A stretch of 19,828 nucleotides of DNA from NCBI GenBank assembly GCA_014804385.1, contig JAAUZW010000003.1:4313-24140 (forward strand), read 5' to 3'. The notes beneath the pieces are model-generated. The model was not told where the DNA came from. It did no database searches and saw only the letters and a program-made list of their open reading frames with translations. Position 1 is the first letter of the stretch; each line of letters starts with the position of its first letter. A program made the translations under genes and the position numbers. Positions 1 to 7,990 of the stretch are shown here, one piece after another. The DNA comes from Lachnospiraceae bacterium. Lineage in GTDB: Bacteria > Bacillota > Clostridia > Lachnospirales > Lachnospiraceae.

Positions 1-438
1 AAAAATCTCATACACCTGACCTACGATCTGCTGATTATCCTCTACATTATGCCCGGATGTCTGACATTTCTGTGTCCTGTATATCCTCATGGAAACACAA
101 CATTCTTCCAAGTAATCTTTCACATCGCTCTCACTGATCTTTCCCGCATAATAATCCGTCATACAATAATAGATATCATTTTGCATATCATATCCAAATG
201 GATCGGCAAATACACTCTGAGGCATTCCTTTCACAACTTGATAATTTGGATAGCACTCACACATGATCTCATTGATCTTTTCGGCCATTTCCACAGAATC
301 CACCGTTTTTCTCGCAGTCAAATCTGTCTGTTTTCCTCTTTCTTGATAACGCAAACGATCCCCACATCTTATTGCCACAGTCATGATATCAATTGGATCC
401 GGCTTATTTTCCCCAAATTGAATATTACCGTAATTCAT
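1..438 (-). CDS. Uncharacterised cluster protein, C-terminus beyond window
   Basis: An open frame of 146 codons starts with ATG at 436-438, with AGGAGGAGG about 9 nt upstream, and runs off the left edge without a stop. The protein begins MNYGNIQFGENKPDP and has no signal peptide or membrane segment. It contains seven cysteines in the visible part (residues 25, 60, 62, 92, 113, 114, 125), unusual for this cluster. Residues 95-104 read DYYAGKISES, matching DYFNGDISED in the product of 4067-4657, so the two may share a small module. It is the last visible gene of the run that starts at 5580, 82 bp after the gene ending at 521. I do not recognise the family; the function is unknown. The reading frame and start are secure. 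Confidence 0.85.
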   Translation of the reverse strand, partial: MNYGNIQFGENKPDPIDIMTVAIRCGDRLRYQERGKQTDLTARKTVDSVEMAEKINEIMCECYPNYQVVKGMPQSVFADPFGYDMQNDIYYCMTDYYAGKISESDVKDYLEECCVSMRIYRTQKCQTSGHNVEDNQQIVGQVYEIF

Positions 439-520
439 ATAAACAACCTCCTCCTTTTATATTCCCATTTGTACCACCTGCCCGCACTGATATGTAACAA
501 AGAAAACAGACAAGCAAGAA

Positions 521-1924
521 CTACACTGCCCGGATTCTCTTCCCATCAACAATATATCTTGCGCGGAATCCTTCCAGCAGACCGGTTCCCTGCATCCTTT
601 CATAATTCTTGATCGCAAATATGTCTGCCGCATAATCTAAGTATGTCTGGTTCTCCCCCGGATAATTGAGCAGTTTATCAAGGCGCTTATCCAGCCCGTT
701 TATCCTGAAGTTCTCCACTGTGATATCTGACAGTGACACATTGCCGCCCGTTGCTTTCTGCAAAAATGCCTCTATTTCCCTTGCCGCTTCCAATATGTAC
801 TGTTCCTCCCTGCTCAGCCCCTGCATAATGGCATTTATGGAGATATAAGTATCTGTCAGTTCCCCCGAAAACCTGTTCAGGATATCTTCCACCTTCTCTT
901 GCACAGCCGCATCCTCAATGCCCTTCACCTGTGCCTTTCCGTCTACGCCAATGCTGACTTCAAAAGAAGATGTGGGAGAAATGCCGGCCTGCTCCATCTG
1001 CCAAAAGATTCGTTCGCTTATATCCGCCTTCAGTTTTGCGGAAGCAGCAGCACTGTCAATCTCCTGTGCAGATGCAAAGATATTGAGCAAACCTCTCTCC
1101 TGCTCCGTCAGTTCCTCACCCGCCGCCATTTTGGATAGAAGTTCCTCCTTACGACTCTCATCAAAAACTTCCCCTTCTGCCAGATATTCTTCTGCCTGTT
1201 TATTGTGCAGTTCATTCATCTGCTGTGCATAATATGCCTCGTATTTCTCCCTGATCTGTTGGAGTGCCTGTATTTCTTCTGTTGCATCCTGTCCGTCATG
1301 CAGTTTCCGGCGCAGCGCACCGGCATATTCCTGAGCTTCCTTTGCCTCCTGCCTGAGTACATTGCCCTCTACCGCCTGCTTCGTCTGGAAGGAAAGATGG
1401 TAATATTCCTCTGCGTTTACCGGAGAGCCGTCCTTTGCCAATACCTTCACCGTATACATCCGGTTTTCCAGATTCCAATTCGGTATGGTCACGCTCTTGC
1501 CTCCGCTGCCATTGTCCTGCCCGATCCCGACCTGATTCCCGTCACCGTCATACAAAACAAGGTCATAATCACAGCCCTCCGGGATGTGGTCGAGCGTCAC
1601 GATTATGTCAAGATCATACTTATCATGTAATTTGCCTAAAATCCTGTGTTCCACTATATTGAATTTATAATAATCGACATCGCCCTGATCCGACAGTCTC
1701 CCCTGCAGGTAGCCGTCCGGTTTGTTGATAAGCCAAGTCAAGTCAAGCGCCCTCCCGAAACAGTCCTCACCCTCAGCTTTGTTGCTCTTCCAGTAATAAT
1801 CATTGGGAACCTTTTCATTCTCTTTGATAACCTTGTAGGAATCCTGTTTAACGGCAACTTCCTTCGGATCCCAATGGATCACTTTGTGTGGTACTGATAC
1901 GTAATTCATCTTTACGACACTCAT
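521..1924 (-). CDS. PPC-like beta-domain protein, paralogue of 2492-4036
   Basis: 467 residues; ATG at 1924 with AAGGAGA 7 nt upstream. Residues about 72-180 resemble a bacterial pre-peptidase C-terminal (PPC) domain: a GDVDYYKF strand, then EGCDYDLVLYDGDGNQVG, then an IPNWN-xxx-MYTVKV strand and a closing YYHLSF. Residues about 195-300 are helical and charged (E/K/Q rich, probable coiled coil); the rest is a mixed C-terminal region ending near GKRIRAV. PPC domains are normally found in secreted proteases, but here there is no protease domain and no Sec signal peptide. The product of 2492-4036 aligns along most of its length (shared CDYDL-LYD-GNQVG, IPNW, then LHxKQ and a KGIED/DGIED motif), so the two arose by duplication. 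The role is unknown; binding or structural function is only a guess. Confidence 0.88.
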   Translation of the reverse strand: MSVVKMNYVSVPHKVIHWDPKEVAVKQDSYKVIKENEKVPNDYYWKSNKAEGEDCFGRALDLTWLINKPDGYLQGRLSDQGDVDYYKFNIVEHRILGKLHDKYDLDIIVTLDHIPEGCDYDLVLYDGDGNQVGIGQDNGSGGKSVTIPNWNLENRMYTVKVLAKDGSPVNAEEYYHLSFQTKQAVEGNVLRQEAKEAQEYAGALRRKLHDGQDATEEIQALQQIREKYEAYYAQQMNELHNKQAEEYLAEGEVFDESRKEELLSKMAAGEELTEQERGLLNIFASAQEIDSAAASAKLKADISERIFWQMEQAGISPTSSFEVSIGVDGKAQVKGIEDAAVQEKVEDILNRFSGELTDTYISINAIMQGLSREEQYILEAAREIEAFLQKATGGNVSLSDITVENFRINGLDKRLDKLLNYPGENQTYLDYAADIFAIKNYERMQGTGLLEGFRARYIVDGKRIRAV

Positions 1925-1968
1925 CTTTCGCTCTCCTTATTATATAACCATTTCTTATATCTTATTTA

Positions 1969-2466
1969 TTAGAAAAGCTGCTGCAACTTATTAAGGAATA
2001 CCTCATAAAATTCCCGTTCTTTGATACGTGCCTGCTGCGCCTCGATACTTCTATACCCAGATCCCAGAGGATGATCTAAATCATACAGAGCCTGTTTCGT
2101 TGCCAGAATGGCAGATCCCACGGTGCTTCCCAGAATATCCGAATAATCCGCTTCACCCCTTAACATTTTGTTGCATCTCTGTACCATCATCTGGGATATA
2201 TGGCTCATCATACCGTTTTTCTGGATGCCCATACCGTTCGCATAGACTTCCTTCGCCGCCTCCATCCATGCATCTTTTACTTTCTGCGGAGCATGCGGGC
2301 CAATCATCTCAAATGCCTGTTCGTCATAATCGACTGTATTGTCCTGTGCTGCTTTTTCCTCCACAAGTTCCATGAATCCCGCAGTCTCAGAACCAGCACT
2401 TTTTTCTGTCTTTCGTGCGGCATATTCTGCCATCGGGTAACCTACTCCAATTCCATTGACACTCAT
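1969..2466 (-). CDS. Small cluster protein with shared C-terminal module
   Basis: 165 residues; ATG at 2466 with GGGAGG 9 nt upstream. It starts MSVNGIGVGYPMAEY, close to the N-terminal pattern seen throughout the cluster, with no signal peptide. Residues about 57-164 form a module also found at the C-terminus of the 11442-12389 product. Shared positions include P-xx-VK-x-AW-xE, SQ, an ML/MTGG turn, I-x-G-x-TV-x-S, a T seven to ten residues later, a PLG turn, and the final KEREFY/REKKFY-xxxL-xKL. This is one of the clearest links between the two halves of the window. It lies 25 bp downstream of the large PPC-like gene and 44 bp upstream of the next, consistent with one operon. No function can be assigned. 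Confidence 0.88.
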   Translation of the reverse strand: MSVNGIGVGYPMAEYAARKTEKSAGSETAGFMELVEEKAAQDNTVDYDEQAFEMIGPHAPQKVKDAWMEAAKEVYANGMGIQKNGMMSHISQMMVQRCNKMLRGEADYSDILGSTVGSAILATKQALYDLDHPLGSGYRSIEAQQARIKEREFYEVFLNKLQQLF

Positions 2467-2491
2467 TTTACAAGTCCTCCCTTATTGCCAC

Positions 2492-4036
2492 TTATAACAC
2501 TTTCCTGAACTGATATTGATACATATCGGAATACATATTGCCGGAATACTGCGGTGTCAGCCGATTATTCAATGCATTCATATCCACCGCGAATCCGCTG
2601 TCCACCACGGAAAACGCACCGTTACTGAACCGGAACTGTGAGGTGAAATCGGGAATCCCCACATCGCCGCTCACCCCAATATTTCCTATGATATTTCTGA
2701 GGGCATCCCGCATCTGATCAACCTTAACATTATCCTTTGTATGGTTGATCAGCTTATCCGCCTTGCCGGGCAGACCGCCAATGTTTCCGTCAGGCAGCAT
2801 ATAAAGATTCTTCAAGGAGACATCCTGTCCGGTAACGCCTTTCAGGTAACGCTTCACCTCCTGCACGTCCGTAGCATATTGGTATGCGTTCTCAGGCAGA
2901 TTCCCCACGCTGTCAGCGGTCCCTATATAATACCGGTACATTTTATCGCTGTACTTTTCACGCACCAGCTTCTGCACCTGTTCCCTGATATTCTCGTCCT
3001 CTATCCCATCCACGGTCACGTCTCCGTTACTCCTGATCCTCACGCGCATCCCCTCGATATCCTCACGGGAAACGCCCCTGTCTTCCAGATCCTTCACGAA
3101 GTCCTCCGTAAGATCATTTTTCAGTTCCGCTTTCTGCTGTGCCTTTTCCGCATCTTTGAGGTTGGCAAAGATCTTTACATACTCCCGCTCCGCCTCGCTC
3201 AGTTCCTTCCCTTCTGCCATATCCTGCAGCAGTTCATCCACCGTGCAATCTCCTTTATACTTCTTTTCTTCCGGCAGGCTCTCAAACTGCTTCCGGTGGA
3301 GCTGTTCCATCTCCTTTATGTAATTCTGTTCTGTCTCCCGCAGGACTGCATTATATTGATCCAGATAGTCCCGCCAGTTTTCATCCTTCCGGCTGTATGC
3401 GCTCTGTAAATTCCCATACGCTTCCCTTATGGCATCCGTCTTTTCATGCTCCTTATTTTCAGTAACATGGAAGCTGATCTGATAATAATCATCCGGAGAA
3501 ACTGCCTCCCCGTTTCCATTCTCTACCTTAATGCAATATTTGTTGGTCGCGATATCCCAATTAGGGATGCTCAGTTTTTTCCGTCCTTCTCCGTCCCACT
3601 CTGCCTTTCCCACCTGATTGCCGTATTCATCATACAGGGTGAGGTCGTAATCACAGCCTTTCGGCACATCAATATAAGCTTCCACACCAAAATAATTTCG
3701 CTGAAAGCTCAAAAACGGGATGGAAATATTATAGAAATCCACATCCTTCGCATCGCTGAGATTACCTCTCAGACTGCTGGTCTCGTCCTTGATCAGAAAG
3801 TTCAAGTCTAGAAATGTGCTGCCCTTCTCCTGATCGGAAACCTCATAAGTGGTATGCTGCCTGCGATAAGTGTCATTGCTGCTGAGCGTACAGGTATCCT
3901 CCTGCAATACCATGTTTTTCTTCAATCTTCCATCAAAAAAAGCCTCTGTCTCTTTTCCCGTCATAAAGAATATTGGTTTTTCTCGAAAAGCCGCTCCCCT
4001 CGCAGAGCCTTGATCATTTACCGCATTGATTCCCAT
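2492..4036 (-). CDS. PPC-like beta-domain protein with MGINAVNDQ N-terminus
   Basis: 514 residues from ATG at 4036. A TTG two codons upstream (4042) is an alternative: GGAGG lies 5 nt from the TTG and 11 nt from the ATG. Residues about 90-192 are PPC-like (KDVDFYNISI, GCDYDLTLYDEYGNQVG, LSIPNWD, YYQISF). A charged helical region follows to about residue 290, and the C-terminal part ends SDMYQYQFRKVL. It is a paralogue of 521-1924, but its first nine residues, MGINAVNDQ, are instead shared with the 4669-5580 product, which is otherwise unrelated. There is no Sec signal and no catalytic motif I can see. It lies 30 bp downstream of 4067-4657. The function is unknown. Confidence 0.88.
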   Translation of the reverse strand: MGINAVNDQGSARGAAFREKPIFFMTGKETEAFFDGRLKKNMVLQEDTCTLSSNDTYRRQHTTYEVSDQEKGSTFLDLNFLIKDETSSLRGNLSDAKDVDFYNISIPFLSFQRNYFGVEAYIDVPKGCDYDLTLYDEYGNQVGKAEWDGEGRKKLSIPNWDIATNKYCIKVENGNGEAVSPDDYYQISFHVTENKEHEKTDAIREAYGNLQSAYSRKDENWRDYLDQYNAVLRETEQNYIKEMEQLHRKQFESLPEEKKYKGDCTVDELLQDMAEGKELSEAEREYVKIFANLKDAEKAQQKAELKNDLTEDFVKDLEDRGVSREDIEGMRVRIRSNGDVTVDGIEDENIREQVQKLVREKYSDKMYRYYIGTADSVGNLPENAYQYATDVQEVKRYLKGVTGQDVSLKNLYMLPDGNIGGLPGKADKLINHTKDNVKVDQMRDALRNIIGNIGVSGDVGIPDFTSQFRFSNGAFSVVDSGFAVDMNALNNRLTPQYSGNMYSDMYQYQFRKVL

Positions 4037-4066
4037 TTCCAAACATTCCTCCGTTATTTTCTCCTA

Positions 4067-4657
4067 TCACTTGCTTCCCGCAGATTTTCTTTCTGAAAGC
4101 GGTCTATAAAGCCATTCTTCATATGCGCTGAGCGCCTTATTCTCCAACCATGCAGGTATACCAAACCGGTTGCGTTTCCCCTCAGTCTTTTCTTCCGCCA
4201 CCACAGTTTGTGACGTATCGTTTACGCCATTTATGTCCGGCTTTTGCCCTATCGCCTGTTTATATTTCTTGAACAATTCTTCTGCAAATGCTTTACTTAA
4301 TTCAGCCTGATCGATACACTGAAAAAAGCCGCAATGATAGCCTGTAAACGCTCTCTTTCCATCGATGTAATAAGATGACTCCGCCGCATCAATGTCTTTC
4401 GCCGTGATTTCAAATTCCGTTTTTGCAGGGTTATTAAAAATATTACCCTTCTCTTCCGACGACCAGATCTCGATCATTGTTTCTATATCGCCCTTCCTGC
4501 GAGCATCAAATCCATTTAAGGAATCGGCTTCATCCTCTGATATGTCCCCGTTAAAATAATCTACAAAAGCATCCTTTGAGCCGTCCTTGGTTGACAGCCT
4601 CTTTGTCTGTGAATTATAGATGTATGTATTCTGACTTCCAACTCCACTAATACTCAT
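4067..4657 (-). CDS. Small cluster protein, MSISGVGSQN N-terminus
   Basis: 196 residues from ATG at 4657. An in-frame ATG at 4672 overlaps the upstream stop codon, but GAGGAGA sits at the right distance (6 nt) only for 4657, and that start gives MSISGVGSQNTYIYN, matching MGIGGVGSSNSYLYE of the 10143-10826 product almost residue for residue. The body holds DYFNGDISEDE (like the partial gene at 1-438), a GKRAFTGYHCGFFQCID segment and a C-terminal EEWLYRPLSERK. No signal peptide or membrane helix is present. It is separated by 11 bp from the 4669-5580 gene, so the two are probably co-translated. I do not recognise a characterised family. Confidence 0.87.
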   Translation of the reverse strand: MSISGVGSQNTYIYNSQTKRLSTKDGSKDAFVDYFNGDISEDEADSLNGFDARRKGDIETMIEIWSSEEKGNIFNNPAKTEFEITAKDIDAAESSYYIDGKRAFTGYHCGFFQCIDQAELSKAFAEELFKKYKQAIGQKPDINGVNDTSQTVVAEEKTEGKRNRFGIPAWLENKALSAYEEWLYRPLSERKSAGSK

Positions 4658-4668
4658 AGCAATTCTCC

Positions 4669-5580
4669 TCATCTTTTATCATCTATTTTTAGTGCCTGAA
4701 ACAGATTCATCCAATATTCCCATGATTCCTCTCCCGCATTGTCATTTCTGTCAAATTTCTCTTTCACCTCCTTCCATCTCTTTGGATCGAAGGTACATAT
4801 CCAGCTGTTAATGCCGTCTTTATTCAGAAATGAAATGCTGTTTGGCCCGATCTGCATAATACCTCCTGAGGTCCGCTTTGTCAGTCCTCTGACCTCAAAA
4901 GTTGCATGGAACCATGCCTCTTCATAGGAATGTACAAGATTCGGATATTGAGATAAGTACTCCTTTGCAAGGGAATCCAGCTTTTTGCGGGCCTCTTCAT
5001 CCATGATGATCAACCCGCCGCTGCTTTCATAGCCGTTCGGTGTAATGTACCGTATCCCTGTCTTCTGATCCTGCCTGACCGTAAAGTTTATCAAAGGCTT
5101 TTCTACTAATTCCGATACGCCCAATGCTTCTTTAATTCCCTGCTCCAATTCACTGTCTACTACAACCATATTAAACAATCCGCAGCCAAGGTCATTGATC
5201 AGAAACTTAAGTCCGGTCTTCTCGTCCACCTGTATATCGTTTTCATTTAACTTCCAGTTAAATGCCTCACCACGTTCTTTATCATAAATACACAAATAAC
5301 TGCCAAGTCTCCCCGTAATGGAAAATTTTTCTGTTTCCACTTCCTTAATGGAACTCGTATCATATCTGTGTGTCCTCGTTTGAAACGTTCTGGCATATAC
5401 ACCGCAGCCGGACATCGTCTTCCTCTCCGATCTGGTGTATGAATCCAGACCGGCATTCGTCTTTCTTAGCAGGGTATCCGCAAAACATCCGCTTCCCGTA
5501 TTTTTTACATTTCCTGCGGCACCGCGTTTTTCTGCCACTCCCCATACGGCGTTTTGATCATTTACAGCATTGATTCCCAT
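4669..5580 (-). CDS. Cluster protein with YPNLV module, MGINAVNDQ N-terminus
   Basis: 303 residues from ATG at 5580; GGAGG lies 11 nt upstream, with a TTG at 5586 as alternative start. An extension to 5607 would place the ribosome binding site inside the gene and is rejected. The first nine residues and the surrounding DNA, including the ribosome binding site, match the start of 2492-4036. Residues about 195-295 (LAKEYLSQYPNLVHS, then RTSGGIMQIGPNSISF, then ESWEYWMNLF) align with residues 80-190 of the 10143-10826 product (LADLYKEKYPNLVKS, RTENGFMMIACNGIQY, SGWEEWF). It is the first gene after the ECF-like promoter at 5663-5688, so it probably leads the operon running to the left edge. The function is unknown. 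Confidence 0.87.
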   Translation of the reverse strand: MGINAVNDQNAVWGVAEKRGAAGNVKNTGSGCFADTLLRKTNAGLDSYTRSERKTMSGCGVYARTFQTRTHRYDTSSIKEVETEKFSITGRLGSYLCIYDKERGEAFNWKLNENDIQVDEKTGLKFLINDLGCGLFNMVVVDSELEQGIKEALGVSELVEKPLINFTVRQDQKTGIRYITPNGYESSGGLIIMDEEARKKLDSLAKEYLSQYPNLVHSYEEAWFHATFEVRGLTKRTSGGIMQIGPNSISFLNKDGINSWICTFDPKRWKEVKEKFDRNDNAGEESWEYWMNLFQALKIDDKR

Positions 5581-5662
5581 TCTCAAGCAGACCTCCATTG
5601 TCATCAATTATTTTAATGACGCACCTCTGTCAAAAATGAAGAAACTCGTCTTCTGTAAATAA

Positions 5663-5688
5663 TACGAATCAGCGCCCAGAAAAGTTTC
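5663..5688 (-). promoter_or_regulatory. ECF-sigma-like promoter upstream of the 5580 operon
   Basis: On the minus strand GAAAC (5688-5684) is followed after exactly 17 bp by CGTA (5666-5663) and then TTATT. This resembles ECF promoters of the sigma-W/M type (TGAAAC, about 16-17 bp, CGTA or CGTC). A near copy with the same 17-bp spacing lies at 12462-12487, upstream of another cluster operon. There is no good TTGACA-type -35 box. The leader to the ATG at 5580 is about 75 nt. No ECF sigma gene is in the window. Confidence 0.6.
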
Positions 5689-5692
5689 ACTT

Positions 5693-6253
5693 TTATAAAC
5701 CATTTCTATGGAAATACCATGAGCTGTCCGGATTCTCAAATGCCTTATTTGTCTGCTGGCAGGCAATATACCCTTTCAAATTTACCATCCGCATCTTATA
5801 AGCCTCATCCAATCTAGCCAAATCCTCGTCAAGTGTCAGCGACCTTTTCCCCGTAAGTTCATAGAAAACTTCACGATCTCCTTTTTCATGTTCTTTTACA
5901 ATTTCGTTGTAACGAGTTTCATAGATATCTATGATAGATTTCATCACATCTTCCACATTATAATTTCCGTCTTTTAACGTCTGACTGCTGATGCCCCGCA
6001 TTGCCGTATAATGTTCCCACGCAACCTCGTTTGTGTTTTGAATGGTAAGTTTTCTGACATTGATGTCATCTGATGCGGGTTCTAATTTGTTTACCATTTC
6101 CCGAAGCATATCTCTTCCTTCATCAGAGATAGAAAAATTTATTGACTGCTTTGCCGTCTTGGGGATTGCTTCTCTAACTGTTGTTTTTCGCTGCATAGAA
6201 TTGGTTGCCATTCCCAGATAATCACAATTCTGCCTTACTCCGCTGATAACCAC
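5693..6253 (-). CDS. Small cluster protein, GTG start, FSISDEGR motif
   Basis: 186 residues if started at GTG 6253, which has AAAGGAGG 8 nt upstream. The longer frame from ATG 6277 would put that ribosome binding site inside the coding region. The GTG start also gives MVISGVRQNCDYLG, in register with the MSISGVGSQN and MGIGGVGSSN starts of other cluster proteins. Residues 39-47 read NFSISDEGR, a motif echoed as SLSISDSAR in the 12562-13527 product. The remainder is charged and probably helical, with KLTIQNTNEVAWEHYTAM and RYNEIVKEHEKGD segments, ending WYFHRNGL. There is no signal peptide. The stop lies 5 bp before the ECF-like promoter, so it most likely ends the transcript coming from the LytTR regulator. 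I do not recognise a characterised family. Confidence 0.85.
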   Translation of the reverse strand: MVISGVRQNCDYLGMATNSMQRKTTVREAIPKTAKQSINFSISDEGRDMLREMVNKLEPASDDINVRKLTIQNTNEVAWEHYTAMRGISSQTLKDGNYNVEDVMKSIIDIYETRYNEIVKEHEKGDREVFYELTGKRSLTLDEDLARLDEAYKMRMVNLKGYIACQQTNKAFENPDSSWYFHRNGL

Positions 6254-6389
6254 TTCTTGGTCCTCCTTTTTCTGCATAAAAAGAGCGTTACTCTCTATCC
6301 AAATTTCTGTCCTTAGAAAACAACGCCATCCATAGCTCTATATTTCATTTTGTCTGATATCGGGACATTTCTCTTCTCCTGATTCCAAA

Positions 6390-7049
6390 CTAGCCAAACA
6401 GATCATACTTGCTTGCCAGTGAGGAATAAAGCGATCCGGTGGAAGAATACTGACTGGACAAGCTTCTCTGGTTGGTTCGGGCATTGTCGGAAACCCGACC
6501 CGCCGCATATGCCGCCTTTTTGATGAAGCCCGTGGTGTTCCCCAGCACCTTTTCCAGAGTATCAAGATCCGCCCCTTTCAGCTTATCCTTATCAACACTC
6601 AATCTTCCGTCCTTTGCGACACTGATTCCAACGCTCTCCAGCGCCTCCTTATTATTGACAGCCGCAGAATTTAACATCTGGCTGTAATAATCATTCAAGG
6701 TGCCGGACGTATTCTTCAATGCAGAGAGCGTATCATTATACTTTCCTACAAAGTCCTCTATCGCATTGTAGATGTCCTTGTTATCCCCGCTCTCCCGTGC
6801 TTTGGCAAAAAGGGAATCCTCCCCGCTCTCCATAAGGGCAGATGCTGCCTCCGATAACTGATCCGCTGTCTTTTCCAGCTTTTCATATTTGATTTTAGTG
6901 GCGGCATTCGTTTTACTGCTGTTGTTCAAAGCGCCCAGCGTGGTGTTACCGGAATTACCCTTAATGTAATTTAAGAGCGAAGCGCTATGAATTGGCAACC
7001 CTGCTTTCCTTGCTGATCTGTTCAGCATCTGTGTTGTGATTCTCATCAT
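6390..7049 (-). CDS. FlgL/FliD-like mini-protein (flagellar hook-associated type)
   Basis: 219 residues; ATG at 7049 (or the adjacent ATG at 7046) with AGGAGG 9 nt upstream. The start MRITTQML resembles the N-terminus of hook-filament junction protein FlgL. Residues about 95-195 resemble the C-terminal region of filament cap protein FliD: DFVGKYNDTLSALK, SVGISVAKDGRLSVDKDKL, then a DTLEKVLG and GFIKKAA stretch. True FliD proteins are usually well over 400 residues, so this is either a minimal relative or a specialised export substrate. No other flagellar genes are visible. It lies 63 bp after the LytTR regulator and 136 bp before the next gene. Similarity is judged by eye; a role in motility is not shown. 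Confidence 0.85.
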   Translation of the reverse strand: MMRITTQMLNRSARKAGLPIHSASLLNYIKGNSGNTTLGALNNSSKTNAATKIKYEKLEKTADQLSEAASALMESGEDSLFAKARESGDNKDIYNAIEDFVGKYNDTLSALKNTSGTLNDYYSQMLNSAAVNNKEALESVGISVAKDGRLSVDKDKLKGADLDTLEKVLGNTTGFIKKAAYAAGRVSDNARTNQRSLSSQYSSTGSLYSSLASKYDLFG

Positions 7050-7112
7050 GTTGTTAATCCTCCTGTTTCATAAATTTTTTATTGTATTTCCTTTTGCTTA
7101 AGCATAGCTTAT

Positions 7113-7862
7113 TTACTTATCCTCCGAAACATACTCCAGATATGCTTTGATAAAATCCTGATATTTATATTTGGAGATCAAAAGGCTGCTGCCGTTCTTC
7201 ATCCGTATCTCTGTCCGGTTGTACCTTTCTACATATTTCATGTTGATCAGATACCCCCTGTGTATCCTGAAAAATCCTTCCTTCAATTCATTCTCCAGTT
7301 CGCCAAGCTTTCCATAACATTCTACTTCCTCGTCCTTCATGTACACGATGATCTTCCTGTTACTGCTCTCAATGTAGTAGATATCATTCACCGAAACCTT
7401 CCTTGTCTCGCTGCCATTCCGAATCAGTATTTCCTTCGGCTCCGTGCTCTTCTTTGTCTCCAGATAGCGATATTCCCGCACGGCCTGTGCAAACACTTCT
7501 TCAAATTCCTCTTCATCTATCGGCTTCACCAGATACTGAAAAGCATTGACCGAAAAAGCCTTGGGCATATATTCCGGATCACCGGATACAAATATCAAAA
7601 GCGGCAGGCTCCCCCACACAGCTTCCCCACGCTCTTCCTGCCACTTTCTGATCTGCTCTGCCGCTTTCATCCCGTCAGTGCCACCCATAGAAATATCCAG
7701 AAAAAGGAGATCAATCTGTTCTCTGTCTTCCTGCTGCCAGAACTGCAGCAGTTCTCCACCGGAGGAAAATTCCATGATCCGGCACTCCTCTTTTTGCATT
7801 TCTATCAATCTTTTTATATAAATACGTGTGTTCTCTTCATCATCGCAGACCACAATATTCAA
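7113..7862 (-). CDS. LytTR-family response regulator (orphan)
   Basis: 249 residues from TTG at 7862, with GAGGTGA 6 nt upstream. Receiver domain about 1-125: acidic pair D7-D8, phospho-acceptor D56 in LLFLDIS, conserved lysine K113 in LVKPID. LytTR DNA-binding domain about 144-245: EILIRNGSETRKVSVNDIYY, IESSNRKIIVYM, FFRIHRGYLINM, and a final YQDFIKAYLEYV. LytTR proteins bind paired direct repeats and usually control secreted factors or quorum-sensing genes. It is a clear paralogue of the 15815-16537 product but has no adjacent histidine kinase. A perfect 9-12-9 repeat at 7961-7990 lies about 100 bp upstream of its start, suggesting autoregulation. The FliD-like gene and 5693-6253 follow and are probably in its transcript. 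Confidence 0.95.
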   Translation of the reverse strand: MNIVVCDDEENTRIYIKRLIEMQKEECRIMEFSSGGELLQFWQQEDREQIDLLFLDISMGGTDGMKAAEQIRKWQEERGEAVWGSLPLLIFVSGDPEYMPKAFSVNAFQYLVKPIDEEEFEEVFAQAVREYRYLETKKSTEPKEILIRNGSETRKVSVNDIYYIESSNRKIIVYMKDEEVECYGKLGELENELKEGFFRIHRGYLINMKYVERYNRTEIRMKNGSSLLISKYKYQDFIKAYLEYVSEDK

Positions 7863-7960
7863 TCCGTCTCACCTCATGTTTGTTATCTATTATGTCTGAT
7901 ATTATCCGTCCAACTATTTTATCGGCTAAAATCCACAGAAAGGAAGTCGGCGTGTTGTAT

Positions 7961-7990
7961 CTGGACATTTAGAGGTAGTGACTGGACATT
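7961..7990 (-). promoter_or_regulatory. Predicted LytTR operator (9-12-9 direct repeat)
   Basis: On the minus strand AATGTCCAG (7990-7982), 12 bp, then a perfect second AATGTCCAG (7969-7961). The period of 21 bp is that expected for LytTR dimer sites such as those of AgrA or ComE. It lies 99 bp upstream of the orphan LytTR gene and 38 bp past the end of the CAT-like gene. A possible -10, TAAAAT, is at 7921-7916, without a good -35. The half-site differs from that of the two operators in region B. Confidence 0.65.

Noticed and set aside
49..612. Plus-strand frame of 187 codons
   Set aside because: It is antisense to the partial gene 1-438 and the end of 521-1924, has no ribosome binding site, and its translation is low-complexity His/Ile/Leu typical of antisense frames.
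2741..3409. Plus-strand frame of 222 codons
   Set aside because: It lies entirely inside the PPC-like gene on the other strand; it has no ribosome binding site and its Leu/His/Phe-rich product looks like an antisense shadow.
5682..5696. Small palindrome AAAAGTGAAACTTTT as terminator of 5693-6253
   Set aside because: The stem is only 6 bp and AT-rich, and it overlaps the promoter -35 element; the copy at 12483 does not keep the palindrome.
5655..5700. Sigma-28 (flagellar) promoter upstream of 5580
   Set aside because: The expected TAAA and GCCGATAA/CCGATAT boxes are absent; the GAAAC-N17-CGTA arrangement fits an ECF-type promoter better.
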